DNA from: Apiosordaria backusii
Taxonomy: Eukaryota > Ascomycota > Sordariomycetes > Sordariales > Lasiosphaeriaceae
NCBI GenBank assembly: GCA_030549205.1
Contig: JAUKTV010000004.1
Span: 186,001-250,000, forward strand
Direction of reading: 5' to 3'
DNA: 64,000 bases
Shown: positions 1-9,771 of the stretch, in pieces
How positions within the stretch are numbered: position 1 is the stretch's first letter
How the letters are laid out: each line of letters starts with the position of its first letter
Position numbers and translations under genes: made by a program
Notes under the pieces: model-generated
Told to the model about the DNA's origin: nothing
Databases searched by the model: none
Seen by the model: the letters and a program-made list of their open reading frames with translations, nothing else

Positions 1-1286
1 TTAGGATAGTATGGACTTATTTTGTGTTTTGTTTTTTGGTGTTTTGGGCAGTTGAGAAAGAGAGGGCAGTTGGATGGGACAGGAGCCGATGGATGGATGG
101 ATGGATGTTGATACCCCTGATTTTTTACACGATTTTCTCTGCCAAATAAGCAAGCACATGAAGGAGCGAGCATAAGATGGAATGGACGATGAGGGATGAA
201 TTATTCAGAATAGGAGTACATGGTTTAAAAAAATATCGGAGTTTTGGATAGCGGCAAATGAGCAGCTACAATACTTTCTTTGGGGTTTACTACCTTACCT
301 ATCCCCTCATGATGGGCACAGGGCCCTATTGCTATAGTCTACCCTAAAAAAAGCATTTTCACCTTAACAAAGTACATAGGCATCTCCCATCCCAGCATCA
401 GCGAGTTTTAATCCGGGCTTCAGACAGCTTTAATCCCAGCATTTAACACTGACTACTCTGAGCTATGAGTGGAGCTATGAGTGTCTACCTAATCCCAGCT
501 TTAGATGTCTTAGTCGGTATACATTGGCATCGTGAACATGATCAAGCTCTTTGGCCAAGTATGTCTCATTAATGCTAATATTTACATTGTGTCCCTTACT
601 AGGTATGCAAATTATACCAAGCCCATCCCGAGATGCTCAATAGTGGTCTTCGACGTTGTCATTAGAGATGACAACATCGTCGATGTAGTCTTCACAACAT
701 TGGGTGGGATTAGCTTTAGTAATCGGCGGATTCGACGCGGCATTAGAAAAGCTGACACCACCCACCGGCAATCAAAACTAAACCGACGACATAGCAATCC
801 TCAGTGACAACGACGAAGCTAACCCACTCATCTGCCACATATTGGATGGTCTTCGCCGTTGCCAGAGAAGCAAAAGTGTTTGGCGGCTCCAGATGTCATT
901 GTTTTGATGGCACCTGAATCAACGGTCCCACACCGAGGTGACACATGCACCCGCCCAGGACGCTTTACTCTGGCACGAGTAAAGGCCATGCCACACATGT
1001 TCGCCGAGTAAGGCTGAGTCTGCTGTAGTGGTTGAGGAGGGTATCACACCATCGTAGAGTCCGCCTTGGTAGAATACACTATCGATACACTCGTCCATCA
1101 TGTTTTTCTTTGCAAAGGTTGTTAGCCTTCCGTCCTTTTGCAGAAAACACCTCACCCGATGTTAACATACCTCTATCCCTCCACGACAGCCCAAGCCAGC
1201 CCAAAATCCAATCCCAAAACGCCTTGTAATGCTCTCAAACTCCATTACCAATGCATACCCTCCCCCCATCCAAGTTTTCTCCCAGT
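1..1286. other. gene-poor stretch, no supported gene
   Basis: I see no convincing gene here. The open frames are short, overlap on both strands and show no recognisable domain. A GATG microsatellite of about five units lies at 88-107, and a 12-base direct repeat (GAGCTATGAGTG) lies near 460-485. The segment is probably the downstream flank of a gene outside the window plus the 3' flank of FMC1. Confidence 0.6.
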
Positions 1287-1613
1287 TTACTTCTGCTCCT
1301 TCTTCTCAACACCATACTCCTTGGGCAAATCCATCCCCACCCTCCTCGCTGTCAGGCGCACCCGCTCCTCCTCATCCATGCCCATGCCTGGGTTGTACCG
1401 CTCGACCAAGGTGACATATGTTCTTTGCGCTTTGAGGTAGTGGAGGTATTGCTCGGCAATGTCGGCTTTTTTCTGTTGCTGGGTGGCAGAGGAAGCGAAG
1501 TTGTCGCGGAGGCGCTGGTGGAGGTCTGCGCGGGGGGAGGAGAGGACTGGTCTGGGGGGGAGCTCGCGGAGGAGGGAGCGGTAGAGGGAGCGGAGGTGAG
1601 GTTGGGTTGACAT
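1287..1613 (-). CDS. FMC1: FMC1-like mitochondrial ATP synthase assembly factor (LYR family)
   Basis: A single-exon frame of 108 residues. It starts with a short basic N-terminus carrying a Leu-Tyr-Arg (LYR) motif at residues 10-12, followed by LLRELP. This is the hallmark of Complex1_LYR proteins and closely resembles fungal Fmc1. In yeast, Fmc1 is a small mitochondrial matrix protein that helps assemble the F1 part of ATP synthase at elevated temperature, together with Atp12. The rest is predicted helical and rich in Arg, Gln and Glu, with a conserved-looking block around residues 45-75 (QRLRDNF, YLHYLKAQRTYVTLVERYNPG). The length suits the family. The gene diverges from the mitochondrial GTPase gene MRX8, with 329 bp between start codons. 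The name rests on the LYR motif and overall pattern; another LYR protein is possible. Confidence 0.8.
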   Translation of the reverse strand: MSTQPHLRSLYRSLLRELPPRPVLSSPRADLHQRLRDNFASSATQQQKKADIAEQYLHYLKAQRTYVTLVERYNPGMGMDEEERVRLTARRVGMDLPKEYGVEKKEQK

Positions 1614-1942
1614 TTTGGTTCTTGATTGGATTGAAAGGGGGGAATGAGGTGTGGTCAGGTGCCGAGGGCGTCGTGGTGCAGGTTGAGTGGGAGAGGATGG
1701 TCGCCGGATGGAAATTGATCGACCTGCCTTGCCAGAGGGGAGCGCAAAAAATGCCGAGCTTTGCGTGGAGGTTGCTTACATATCCCCAACCCTTATCAGT
1801 GGGAAAGAAACAGATAAGCGCTCCCGGCAGGCAAAGTCCCTGTTTTTGCGAGGGCGAATTGAACAGTGAAATCGCATCCCACTTTGCGACAGGACCCGAC
1901 ATCTCCCACGACAGCACGCTGTCGCCAACCTCGATCCTCATC
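1614..1942. promoter_or_regulatory. shared divergent promoter region FMC1 / MRX8
   Basis: These 329 bp separate the start codons of two divergently transcribed genes, both predicted to act in mitochondria. The region must hold the 5' leaders and core promoters of both. The MRX8 frame stays open through it back to 1607, but the in-frame ATG at 1943 opens a typical mitochondrial presequence, so the upstream part is treated as leader. No specific factor site was identified. Confidence 0.5.
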
Positions 1943-3322
1943 ATGGCGACCTCAAGGATACCGCCGAATGTCCTCGCCATGCCTCCCCCCCTCCGATCTC
2001 TAATCCTAACCCACCACACCCCCCGCCTTTTCCCTTGCTGTTCCTCCCGCACCTTCGCAACCGCCAAACCACTCTCTCGATACCGCCCCAGTTACGAACC
2101 CGAACCACCACCCCTCGAACCCGCGGAAGTATACATTCCACCGCTAGAATCAACCTCCTACCTCCCACCCCCCTCCAACGACCCCAACGGCCTCCCCTTC
2201 CCCGCGCCCCCTCCCCCAAAAAACTCCCTCGCGAAAGCAACAGAGATCTTCACCAGCAAAGGCGGCCCAAAGTTCCTTTATTCTGCCGGCAGGTTCCTAG
2301 AGCTGCCGGTAAACTCCCACACCCCCGAGATCTGCCTCATCGGCCGGTCCAATGTTGGCAAATCAACCCTCATCAACGCTCTCTCTGGCCTATTGGGCGC
2401 GTCAGCCCGTAACAGCCACGGTGTCGTCGCGCGAAAGCAGGGGAGTGCCATAACGTCCCGTAAGGCGGGGTGCACAGTCACACTCAACGGCTACGGCTTC
2501 GGCACGCCCCCACCAGAAGATGCTACCGCCGCGGCGGAAAAGTCTCAAGAGATCAAAGCCAAACGGGAAGCGATTGTCAAAGGTGCGACAAGAGCAGCGA
2601 GGAGGGAGGCGCAAAAAGATTACATGCGGCGGGAGCCACCCCGGAAATTTGCTCTAATAATGGTGGACATGCCGGGTTACGGGTTGGGTTCCAAGAAAGA
2701 TTGGGGGTTGGAGATTCAGAAATATCTTTCCAAAAGGCAGACGCTTAAGGGCGCGGTGGTGCTGATTGATGCTGAAGCTGGGGTGAAAGAGCAGGATAGG
2801 ATGGTGTTGGGGAATTTGAGGGATCATGGGGTTAGGACGATGGTGGTGTTGACAAAGGGGGATAAGGTGGTGGATTATGCGGTTGTGGAGCAGAGGAAGA
2901 AGGATGCGATGATGACGGAGGGGAAAGAGGAGGGGAGGAAGGTGGCGGAGGAGAGGATACATGAGGTGTTGGTGGGGGTTTGGAAGGAGCTGAGGAGGGT
3001 GGAGAGGAGGGGGTTGACTTGGTTGGAGGGGGAGGAGAAGGGGTGGGAGAGGGAGGTTTGGGTTACCGGGGCGGGGGATCCGAGGAATGGTGGGTTGGGG
3101 GTTGAGACGGCTAGGTGGGCGATTTGTAGGTTGGCGGGGCTGGTGGAGGATAAGAGGAGGATTGTTGTGCCTGGGTTGGATGTGGTGGCGAAGGGTAAGA
3201 AGGGTGTACCAAAGGTGGTGGAGGAAGTGAAGGAGCCGGAGATTGTGTCGTTTGATGATATCGAGTTTCTGATTGCAAGGGAGAATGCGAAGCCGAAGAA
3301 ACGTCTTCATCCATCTTTTTAG
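1943..3322 (+). CDS. MRX8: EngB/YihA-type mitochondrial GTPase (Mrx8-like)
   Basis: An intron-free gene of 459 residues, counting from the ATG at 1943. The open frame extends upstream to 1607, but residues 1-45 from the chosen start look like a mitochondrial targeting sequence: Arg, Ser and Leu, almost no acidic residues. A proline-rich linker (about 50-95) follows. The G domain of the EngB/YihA family has G1 GRSNVGKS (134-141), G3 DMPGYG (242-247) and G4 TKGD (304-307). Bacterial EngB proteins assist assembly of the large ribosomal subunit, and yeast Mrx8 is the mitochondrial counterpart, associated with mitochondrial gene expression. A charged insertion of about 45 residues (187-233, Lys/Arg/Ala/Glu-rich) sits between G1 and G3, and the C-terminus has a basic extension. 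The 3' third is strikingly G-rich on the coding strand. The gene diverges from FMC1 and converges on SWF1 with 168 bp between stop codons. Confidence 0.88.
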   Translation: MATSRIPPNVLAMPPPLRSLILTHHTPRLFPCCSSRTFATAKPLSRYRPSYEPEPPPLEPAEVYIPPLESTSYLPPPSNDPNGLPFPAPPPPKNSLAKATEIFTSKGGPKFLYSAGRFLELPVNSHTPEICLIGRSNVGKSTLINALSGLLGASARNSHGVVARKQGSAITSRKAGCTVTLNGYGFGTPPPEDATAAAEKSQEIKAKREAIVKGATRAARREAQKDYMRREPPRKFALIMVDMPGYGLGSKKDWGLEIQKYLSKRQTLKGAVVLIDAEAGVKEQDRMVLGNLRDHGVRTMVVLTKGDKVVDYAVVEQRKKDAMMTEGKEEGRKVAEERIHEVLVGVWKELRRVERRGLTWLEGEEKGWEREVWVTGAGDPRNGGLGVETARWAICRLAGLVEDKRRIVVPGLDVVAKGKKGVPKVVEEVKEPEIVSFDDIEFLIARENAKPKKRLHPSF

Positions 3323-3490
3323 GTGGGGAGGTTGTATTATACTGTATAATATGCGGGCCTGTAACGATTTTGGATAGATATAGATTTGATACCCAGGGAA
3401 TTGGATCAAGAATGAGGACCACAGCCTGCCTACCCAACCCTTGCTCGTTATGCATCCTGTTAAATAACAACAACGCAAAGCTCCCCAGTT

Positions 3491-4897
3491 TCAAGCCAGG
3501 TATATCCTCCTCGCCCTCCTCTTCTTCCTCTTCCTCAACCCACCCCTCCCACCTCTCCCGCCCGCACCGTTGGGCTCATCCCGAAAATTATACCCCGGCA
3601 CCATCACATCCACCAAATTATCCCAAAACCCAATATCATACAAATTCTCCACGTCCTTCAGTCCCCAAACCGCCTCCCACGGCCCATACCCCGGCAAACT
3701 CTGATCATCCTCCGCCGGCATCTGCCCGTTCTCCGTCGTCCTAACAAGAACTTGCTCCGTCTCTGCCGGCCACCTCGTCCACCCCGGCTCGATCCTCAAA
3801 TCCTTTTGCCTCACGCTCCCATCTTGCATTTTGCGCTTAAAAGCAAACCCCTCCCGCATCTCAAAGCTCCAATCACTCCACTTCATGCTCTCGTTTGTCG
3901 TCGTGCCGCAGTACACCAGCCAGATGTGATACCCCAGCAACCCCCAAACCAAAGGCGAGGTGAGACCCGCCAAGAGGGTGACCGCTCCCATCCCGACTTG
4001 GTTTTGGAAGCCCCACGACCAGATCACCAGCCAGTCGCGGAGTGGGATGCCCGAGCCGTTGTTGGCGTTCCAGGGTAAGAGGGCCCAGTAGGGGAAGAAG
4101 AATTTCATTCTGGAGGCCATGAGGTACACGCCTAGTATTCCGCCATATGCGGTTAGCACTGCTGTGGAGAGGAGCAGCAAAATAAACCAGTGGTGGTTGT
4201 TGGCGCCGACGCAGTTGTTGATGAAGATGCAGTGGTGGTCGTTTTTGGCTATGCAGCGCTTGCAGACGGAGCAGTGTTTGCTTCGGGCGGGTTTGAGAAG
4301 GTGACAGGTGTGGCATGAGGTGCCGGGGTGGAATAGAGTGAAGTCGTAGGGGTAGCGGGACATTTCGGAGGAGTGGTTCGAGGGGGTGATGTACCCTGGG
4401 TCGGTGAAGGCGGCGAGGTAGAGGAAGACATAGGGGAGGATGATGGAGATGGCGCCGGTGAACTTGGTGAGGGGGGAGAGTTGAGGCCAGGCGGTGGGGA
4501 GGTAGAGGATTTCGCCTATGGAGAGGAGGAGGAGGAAGAAGATCTAGCATCGAGGGTTAGAGTTGGTGGTATAAACGGGGGAAAGAGGGGACGTACCAGG
4601 ACGGAAGGGTGTCTGTCATACATCATGTAATTCCCGAAGCGGGTGCAAGTGGGAGCAATTCGGCCGCCTGTGACACGGCGGTCGATGGATTTGAGGAAGT
4701 TGGGGAAGTGGACCCATATTACTTTGTGAAGCCATGATATTGGGGTTCCTCTGTATAAGTGTATGAGAGATATGTCTAAGTAGGAAGTGTGTTGTGGTGG
4801 TGTCTTACCTGAGCGCTGGTAGTCGGCCAAAAAAGGTCACAAAGACCATGAATGAGATGCCCAAAACCACGAGGGCGATGGTCGCTATGATGCCCAT
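3491..4897 (-). CDS. SWF1: DHHC palmitoyltransferase SWF1
   Basis: Three exons on the minus strand: 4897-4809, 4750-4597 and 4543-3491. They join in frame to 431 residues. The introns are 58 and 53 bp with GTAAGA/CAG and GTACGT/TAG ends. The protein starts with a hydrophobic segment (residues 1-25, a membrane anchor) and has a second membrane region around 82-127. The zinc-binding DHHC cysteine-rich domain has CxxC at 158-161 and the catalytic DHHC at 183-186. Two further membrane segments follow, then a hydrophilic tail ending in a basic cluster (RKRKKRRARR). DHHC enzymes transfer palmitate to cytosolic cysteines. Swf1 in yeast acts at the ER on juxtamembrane cysteines of SNAREs such as Tlg1. 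Length, the early position of the DHHC and the topology suit Swf1 better than Akr1, Erf2 or Pfa types. The ATG at 4897 was chosen because the upstream exon restores the first membrane segment. Confidence 0.88.
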
Positions 4898-5750
4898 CTT
4901 GACGCCTGTTTTTATGCGCGGCTCTGGAAAAGCATTAAATAATAAAACGAGAAACGTTATTGCATTTTAGGGGTGTTATATAGACAGCACGCAACGCATC
5001 ACCGATGGAGTGAAATGAGAATGTTGGTTGTTTGGCGGACTCGGTTCGTAATCCTCACTGCGTGGAGCTGAGCTGTTGGCGGCGTAAGGAAGCTAACACC
5101 CTCCGCTCCCAATATGAATGGTCAATCAACCCAGGATTGTCGGTCAAATACAGAGTAATTCAGGACGAATATTTCCGTTTGTTTGCTAGCTCATGAAAAC
5201 TCACTGAATCAAGAAGCAGCTCACTGACTGGGCTGCAGGCACCAGGAAAGCGGTGCTTATGTCAGCAGGCTCTGGATCCCGTGATCGCGCGGCATCCAAA
5301 CTTTACGCGTGCCACTGACAACACGGACAAACGAACAGAGCCTCCAGCAATCAACCCCGCCATCGACACTTTTTCTTTGACAAATCAACCTCTATTTACG
5401 ACTGGCCATTCACCTTTCTGACAGCATAGCAAGACCGACAATCTCTGAGCGGTAAACGGAGACAGCAGACAACGGGCCTTTCCTCGATTGCTCGGTCCCC
5501 TGAGATAACCCTAGTCCCGTTCAGCCTGGGGTTCTTTGACGACCTGCCACTCTCAACGTCTGCTCACCATCAACACCCTCAGTCTAAGTCCCTTGTTCTA
5601 AAACTACAACTATAAGTCCGCGGGAACACTTTAATGATGTTCTGAAAGTATCGGCAGACGCGTCTGAGGCATCTTTGGCACTCGAGCACCAACAATCTTG
5701 CAAACCCACAACCCTGATCTAGGGTTAGGGTTGGTGCCCTCCCAGTTGTC
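4898..5750. other. divergent intergenic region SWF1 / RAP1
   Basis: An 853 bp gap between two divergent genes. I find no frame with a recognisable domain. It should hold both promoters and the RAP1 leader; pyrimidine-rich tracts lie close to the RAP1 start (5545-5620). Confidence 0.55.
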
Positions 5751-7869
5751 ATGCCACCGCCAACTGTCTACGAGGGCGTCAATGGATCTTACGAGGGCAC
5801 CCTGTTCAATGGTCTCAAATTCTGGGTATCTAAGCGTGTCCCACTTCGCAGCGATGTCGTCGCAAAAATCAAGGTGGGTGTTTCGTCCCAAGATATGCCA
5901 TACATGAAAAGCAAGGCTAACACTCGGCAGAACAATGGCGGCAAGACCGTAGAAATGGAGAAGCTTGCCGACGTGCTGATTTGGGACAATCTCCTTCCTC
6001 GTGGTGCTCCTCCGGGTGCTATTTCTTTCAAATTTGTTGATGACTGTGTCTCCAAGGGCGAAATTGTCAACAAGGAGGAATATCTTGTCACTTCTTCGAC
6101 CCGCCCCGTTGGCTCCTCTGTCTTGACCCAGAAGGGCACCAAGAACTCTTTCACACCTCAAGATGACCAGATACTCTTGAATTGGATCAGGCAGAAGGAG
6201 GAAGAGGGTGCTAGTATCAAGGGTCTCGCGATTTATCAAGAACTTGCTAAGAAGGTAGTCGAGACCCGTGCCCAACAGAGAAGATCGGTTGTATCTAATG
6301 CTATGGCTCCAGTACCCCCATCACACATATCAGTCCTGGCGATCACGGTTTGTTGACAAACTGTCTCACCTCCCACGACAGTCTGTTCGCCCACTGCCGC
6401 CTCCCACCGCGACGCCAGTCAAGTCTAGATCATCGGCGACCAACGCACGAGTTGCACCGTCTTCAACTGCACCTGTTGCAACACCGTCATCGTTAACCCC
6501 CTCAAAAGGGCCCGGTAGGAGAGTGCCCTTTACGGAGGAAGACGATAGGATACTCATTGAATACGTGCACGATCGGTGGGAGGCGAAGTCTGGCAACAAA
6601 ATCTACAAAGAACTAGAGGAACAGGTTTGTACTAGCTGCTCCTTGCAACCCGCGCCCTCACTAACTCTTCCTCAGTATCCTCATCATACATGGCAGTCGT
6701 GGCGAGACCGATGGGTAAAGACTTTGTCAAAAAGAAGGAATTCTGCCCCCGGCGAAATAACCGACGCTGAGCCAATACGAGCCCCTCGGCCGCGTCATGA
6801 ACTGTCCGCCTCTGAGCTCCCCCCGGCGAAACGGCCGCGGACATCCACCTTAGGTAACTCTACTGTTCAGTCCACCGCTCCCGTGGCGCCCCCGTCCACA
6901 CAATTAGGAATGAGCGAGGAAGAGCAGGTCACTTATGAGGCCCTGAAGGAAAAGATGAGAAAGATGAAGGAGGCAAAAGCTGCAAGAACGAGCACGTCAG
7001 GTCAGACCAAGGTTCCGAGCCGGGCAGTCTCTTCAAATCGCGTGGGTGAGCCAGGAAATGAAGTTCGGCCTACCAGTGCGGTGTCGTCCACGCCATTGGC
7101 CTCAGGCAGCCGAGAAGATGAGCTCCGCAAAGAAGAGCTAAAACAAAAAATGAAGGAAATCCGAGCCGAGAGGGCGCGGAAACCATCATCCACACCAGGA
7201 AGCACCCGCCAAGGGGAATCCAGGAGAGCATCGATCGTCTCGAACAACGAACCACTACTCCAGCCCCAGCCAAAGAAGAAGCGGAAAGAGCCCCCAACTC
7301 CAACTCCAACCACAAATCAAACGCCCGGTTTTCGGACTCAAGTATCTATGCCGAGTATCGACAGCCCTGGTTTCCAGACTCAAGTCTCGAACCCAACTGC
7401 GGAAACACCAGAGGCTCAAGGGCCGCAAACGAGAACCCAATATGCCCAGAACCCGGAATTGGAGCCAGTCAGGGCAAGATCTCGGGAGAGTATGGCGGGG
7501 CTAATAACCTCGAGAGAATCCTGGCTCGGCTTACGACGGATCTTTCATGAATTCAATCAAGAGCCAGAGCCAAGTGAGACTCTGACGGTGTTTGGCCGTG
7601 AGGTGGATTGCTGGGATCTCTGGTCTGGGGTTGTGAGAGAAGGGTACCCGCCTAGTCCGGCTGCTTGGGTCAGGATCGCGGAGGATTTGGGATTTACTGA
7701 TGATCAGGACTTGTTGGATGAAGGGCAGAGGAGTGTGGTGCAGGCATTGAGGGACTGTTTTATGGAGAATTTGCGGGAGTTTTGGTTGGCGACAGAGTGG
7801 TTTGCGGGGGTGGTGTTTGAGCCTGTGGAGGCGGAGGGAGGAGACGAGGAAGGAGAGGAGGAAGAGTGA
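5751..7869 (+). CDS. RAP1: RAP1-like telomere protein (BRCT, two Myb repeats, conserved C-terminus)
   Basis: Four exons (5751-5873, 5931-6254, 6313-6624, 6676-7869) give 650 residues. The introns are 57, 58 and 51 bp; the first has a CTAAC branch site. Introns 1 and 3 are multiples of three and free of stops, so the frame looks open across them. An N-terminal BRCT-like domain spans about residues 10-95. Myb repeat 1 (about 113-167) starts FTPQDDQILLNWI and ends with the YPHHTYQSWRSRF helix. Myb repeat 2 (about 218-272) starts FTEEDDRILIEYV and ends YPHHTWQSWRDRW. A long Ser/Pro/Lys-rich disordered middle follows with a KKKRK nuclear-signal-like cluster, then a globular C-terminal block (about 525-635) ending in an acidic tail. 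BRCT plus Rap1-type Myb is the architecture of Rap1/TERF2IP, which binds telomeric DNA or shelterin and silences subtelomeres. The C-terminal block could be the Rap1 C-terminal domain; part of it also looks ARID-like (see findings). Confidence 0.82.
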
Positions 7870-8448
7870 CGTTGGGGTGGAAGCCAAGCTTATCAACTCC
7901 GGTATCGTTATGAAGGGGTACTATGAGGATATTTTGATTGCAATATGGTAGCTATGCACCATACCTTACAGTGTGCGTTTTACACAAATTACACCATGCT
8001 CACCTCGAGCCATCACGACCTTGAAGTACGCAAGTCCTTTGATTCCTGAGCCCCGGTGAATCCGAGTACAAGGTCAAAGCGCCTTATATCAAACCCGAGG
8101 AAGGATATACATAACTAGCAGAAAACCCATCAGTCTATTTCGAATCATCCATTTCCCTTATTCCATGATGACACAAGGGACATTGACTGTATCGTTGAGC
8201 TGCCGTAGGTGCCCGACCTGTTGGCGACCCATACTCACGCTGCTTCATTTCTTCTGGTAGGTAATGTGTCACCCCAGTTGGCTGAAGCGATTTCGTCCCC
8301 TCTTTCACGCCGAATCTTGTTCCAGTGGGCCTTTAGCCTCAAGTACCCATCCGACCTTCCGGCGTCTCCGGTCTCGACGGCGTCGGACTGGGGCCGGGGC
8401 CGGGTTCCAGGCTTCGGGGAACGGGACTCCTGTTCACTGGCTTGACTT

Positions 8449-8480
8449 CTCCTTCTTTCACGCTAAAATTATTCCAAAAT
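8449..8480 (+). repeat. copy 1 of a ~31 bp dispersed motif
   Basis: The motif reads CTCCTTCTTTCACGC followed by TAAAATTATTCCAAAA. It recurs at 9133-9164 and 9270-9300 in the same orientation, and more distantly at 8301-8325. The flanks diverge quickly, although each copy follows a GC-rich run with CCGG/CTCC elements. Confidence 0.7.
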
Positions 8481-9132
8481 ACGGTAAGAATCCGGGTCAC
8501 GCTTGGCATGCATAAGCCCCACAGTTCAGTCTGCGCGATTGGATTTTGCAATACACCAACCAGGACAAACATCATTGCTGTACCATTGATCTCTCCTATG
8601 TACCTCAGCGTCATACACCGTCTATCCGAGTCTTATATATTCATAGGTAAGCTGCGGTTCGTGTTATCAAACTTAGCAGTAGATGCCATCTACGCAAGCC
8701 TTATACCCTTGTTAAGGTACGTATCGATCCTACCTTTTCACACCATCAAAACAAACATGTGGCCCTTGTAATCTGAGCTTTCATCTCAGCTTCAACTATG
8801 CCGTTCCAGCGATGGGTCTGAGCTTGGAAGTAAACAGAAAAGAGGACAGACTTATACAGGCTTCTATCACTCATCTACCGACAGCCTTGGCATTTCGTGG
8901 CTTTCTCGAACCTCTTAATTTCACTTGGGGTACTTCGGACTGCTATCATCAAGCAGGTCTGCAGTTTCTACATCACCTCGGCCGAAAAGGATCACGGCTG
9001 GGAGGGGCCCTGCAGTCATGTCCACCTAAGGAGGGTGACATCTCCCGATGATAGGTCCAACAAAAACATGCACTGAGGTAGCAATCATGCTTTAGGGCAA
9101 CCTCAGCCTCCCTCTCTTGATTGGCTATGCAT

Positions 9133-9164
9133 CTCCTTCTTTTACGCTAAAATAATTCCCAAAG
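9133..9164 (+). repeat. copy 2 of the ~31 bp dispersed motif
   Basis: Same motif as at 8449, with a few transitions and one substitution (TTTTACGCTAAAATAATTCC). It is preceded by TTGGCTATGCAT, which resembles the TTGGCCCAACAT in front of copy 3, so copies 2 and 3 share a slightly longer unit. Confidence 0.65.
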
Positions 9165-9269
9165 TAGATGGCGATAGTCGACCGTGCCAAATTCCGTCCG
9201 GTCCCACTCCGAGCTCCGAGCTCCGGAGACAGACCAAACAGAACGGGCCCCATTTCATTGGCCCAACAT

Positions 9270-9300
9270 CTCCTTCGTTCACGCTAAAATTATTCCAAAA
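9270..9300 (+). repeat. copy 3 of the ~31 bp dispersed motif
   Basis: Near-identical to copy 1 (CTCCTTCGTTCACGC then TAAAATTATTCCAAAA), lying 136 bp after copy 2. On the minus strand all copies can be read as a short conserved peptide (FWNNFSV-EG), which leaves open a decayed coding repeat, but no longer homology is visible. Confidence 0.7.
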
Positions 9301-9771
9301 GCGTAAGGCTGTAAGAAATACACATATTCCCATCTATGAGAAAGCGTGAGAACATCAAATAGGGATAGCACAGTCAAAACACATCCAAATTGGACGCAGC
9401 GAACGTCATCTGGATCTTCAGAGCTGCCATTTCTACACCGTACGATTCATAATCATGCTAAAGAATCTTTGCTGTTTGGAATATGAGGAATCAGTTCAAG
9501 ACTCAAAATAACTCTTATTAAAGGGGGGAATAAAGCCCCAGAGTCCAAAATGAAGACAGTTCTCTTCAGGGACATGTGCGAATAAGTACCACAGGGGAGA
9601 ATGTTTGTTTGTAGTGCGACTCGGAGCCTTGAAGAACGGATTAAAACAATCACCACGGACGGCGGTCAACGAAAAGATCATCTGATACCAGCGTCATCTC
9701 CTAGATTCCTTCATTAAGGTAGGCTTTAGTCCCATTAGGGGTAGGTGTACCTGCCTCTGTCAGGCTGGGCC

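Larger units (their letters stand above)
7870..9771. other. gene-poor interval with scattered short repeats
   Basis: About 1.9 kb without a convincing gene. Short overlapping frames occur but none shows a domain or plausible exon structure. The main visible structure is a recurring motif of about 31 bp (listed separately) lying in otherwise unrelated sequence, which suggests relics of small repeats. Confidence 0.55.

Noticed and set aside
532..1155. Overlapping open frames of 60-90 residues on both strands
   Set aside because: No domain, no codon pattern, mutual overlap; nothing to prefer one over another.
1607..1942. 112-residue N-terminal extension of MRX8
   Set aside because: It would bury the mitochondrial presequence and overlap the FMC1 start; treated as leader.
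7070..7440. Minus-strand frames opposite RAP1
   Set aside because: Shadows of the RAP1 disordered region; no splice or domain support.
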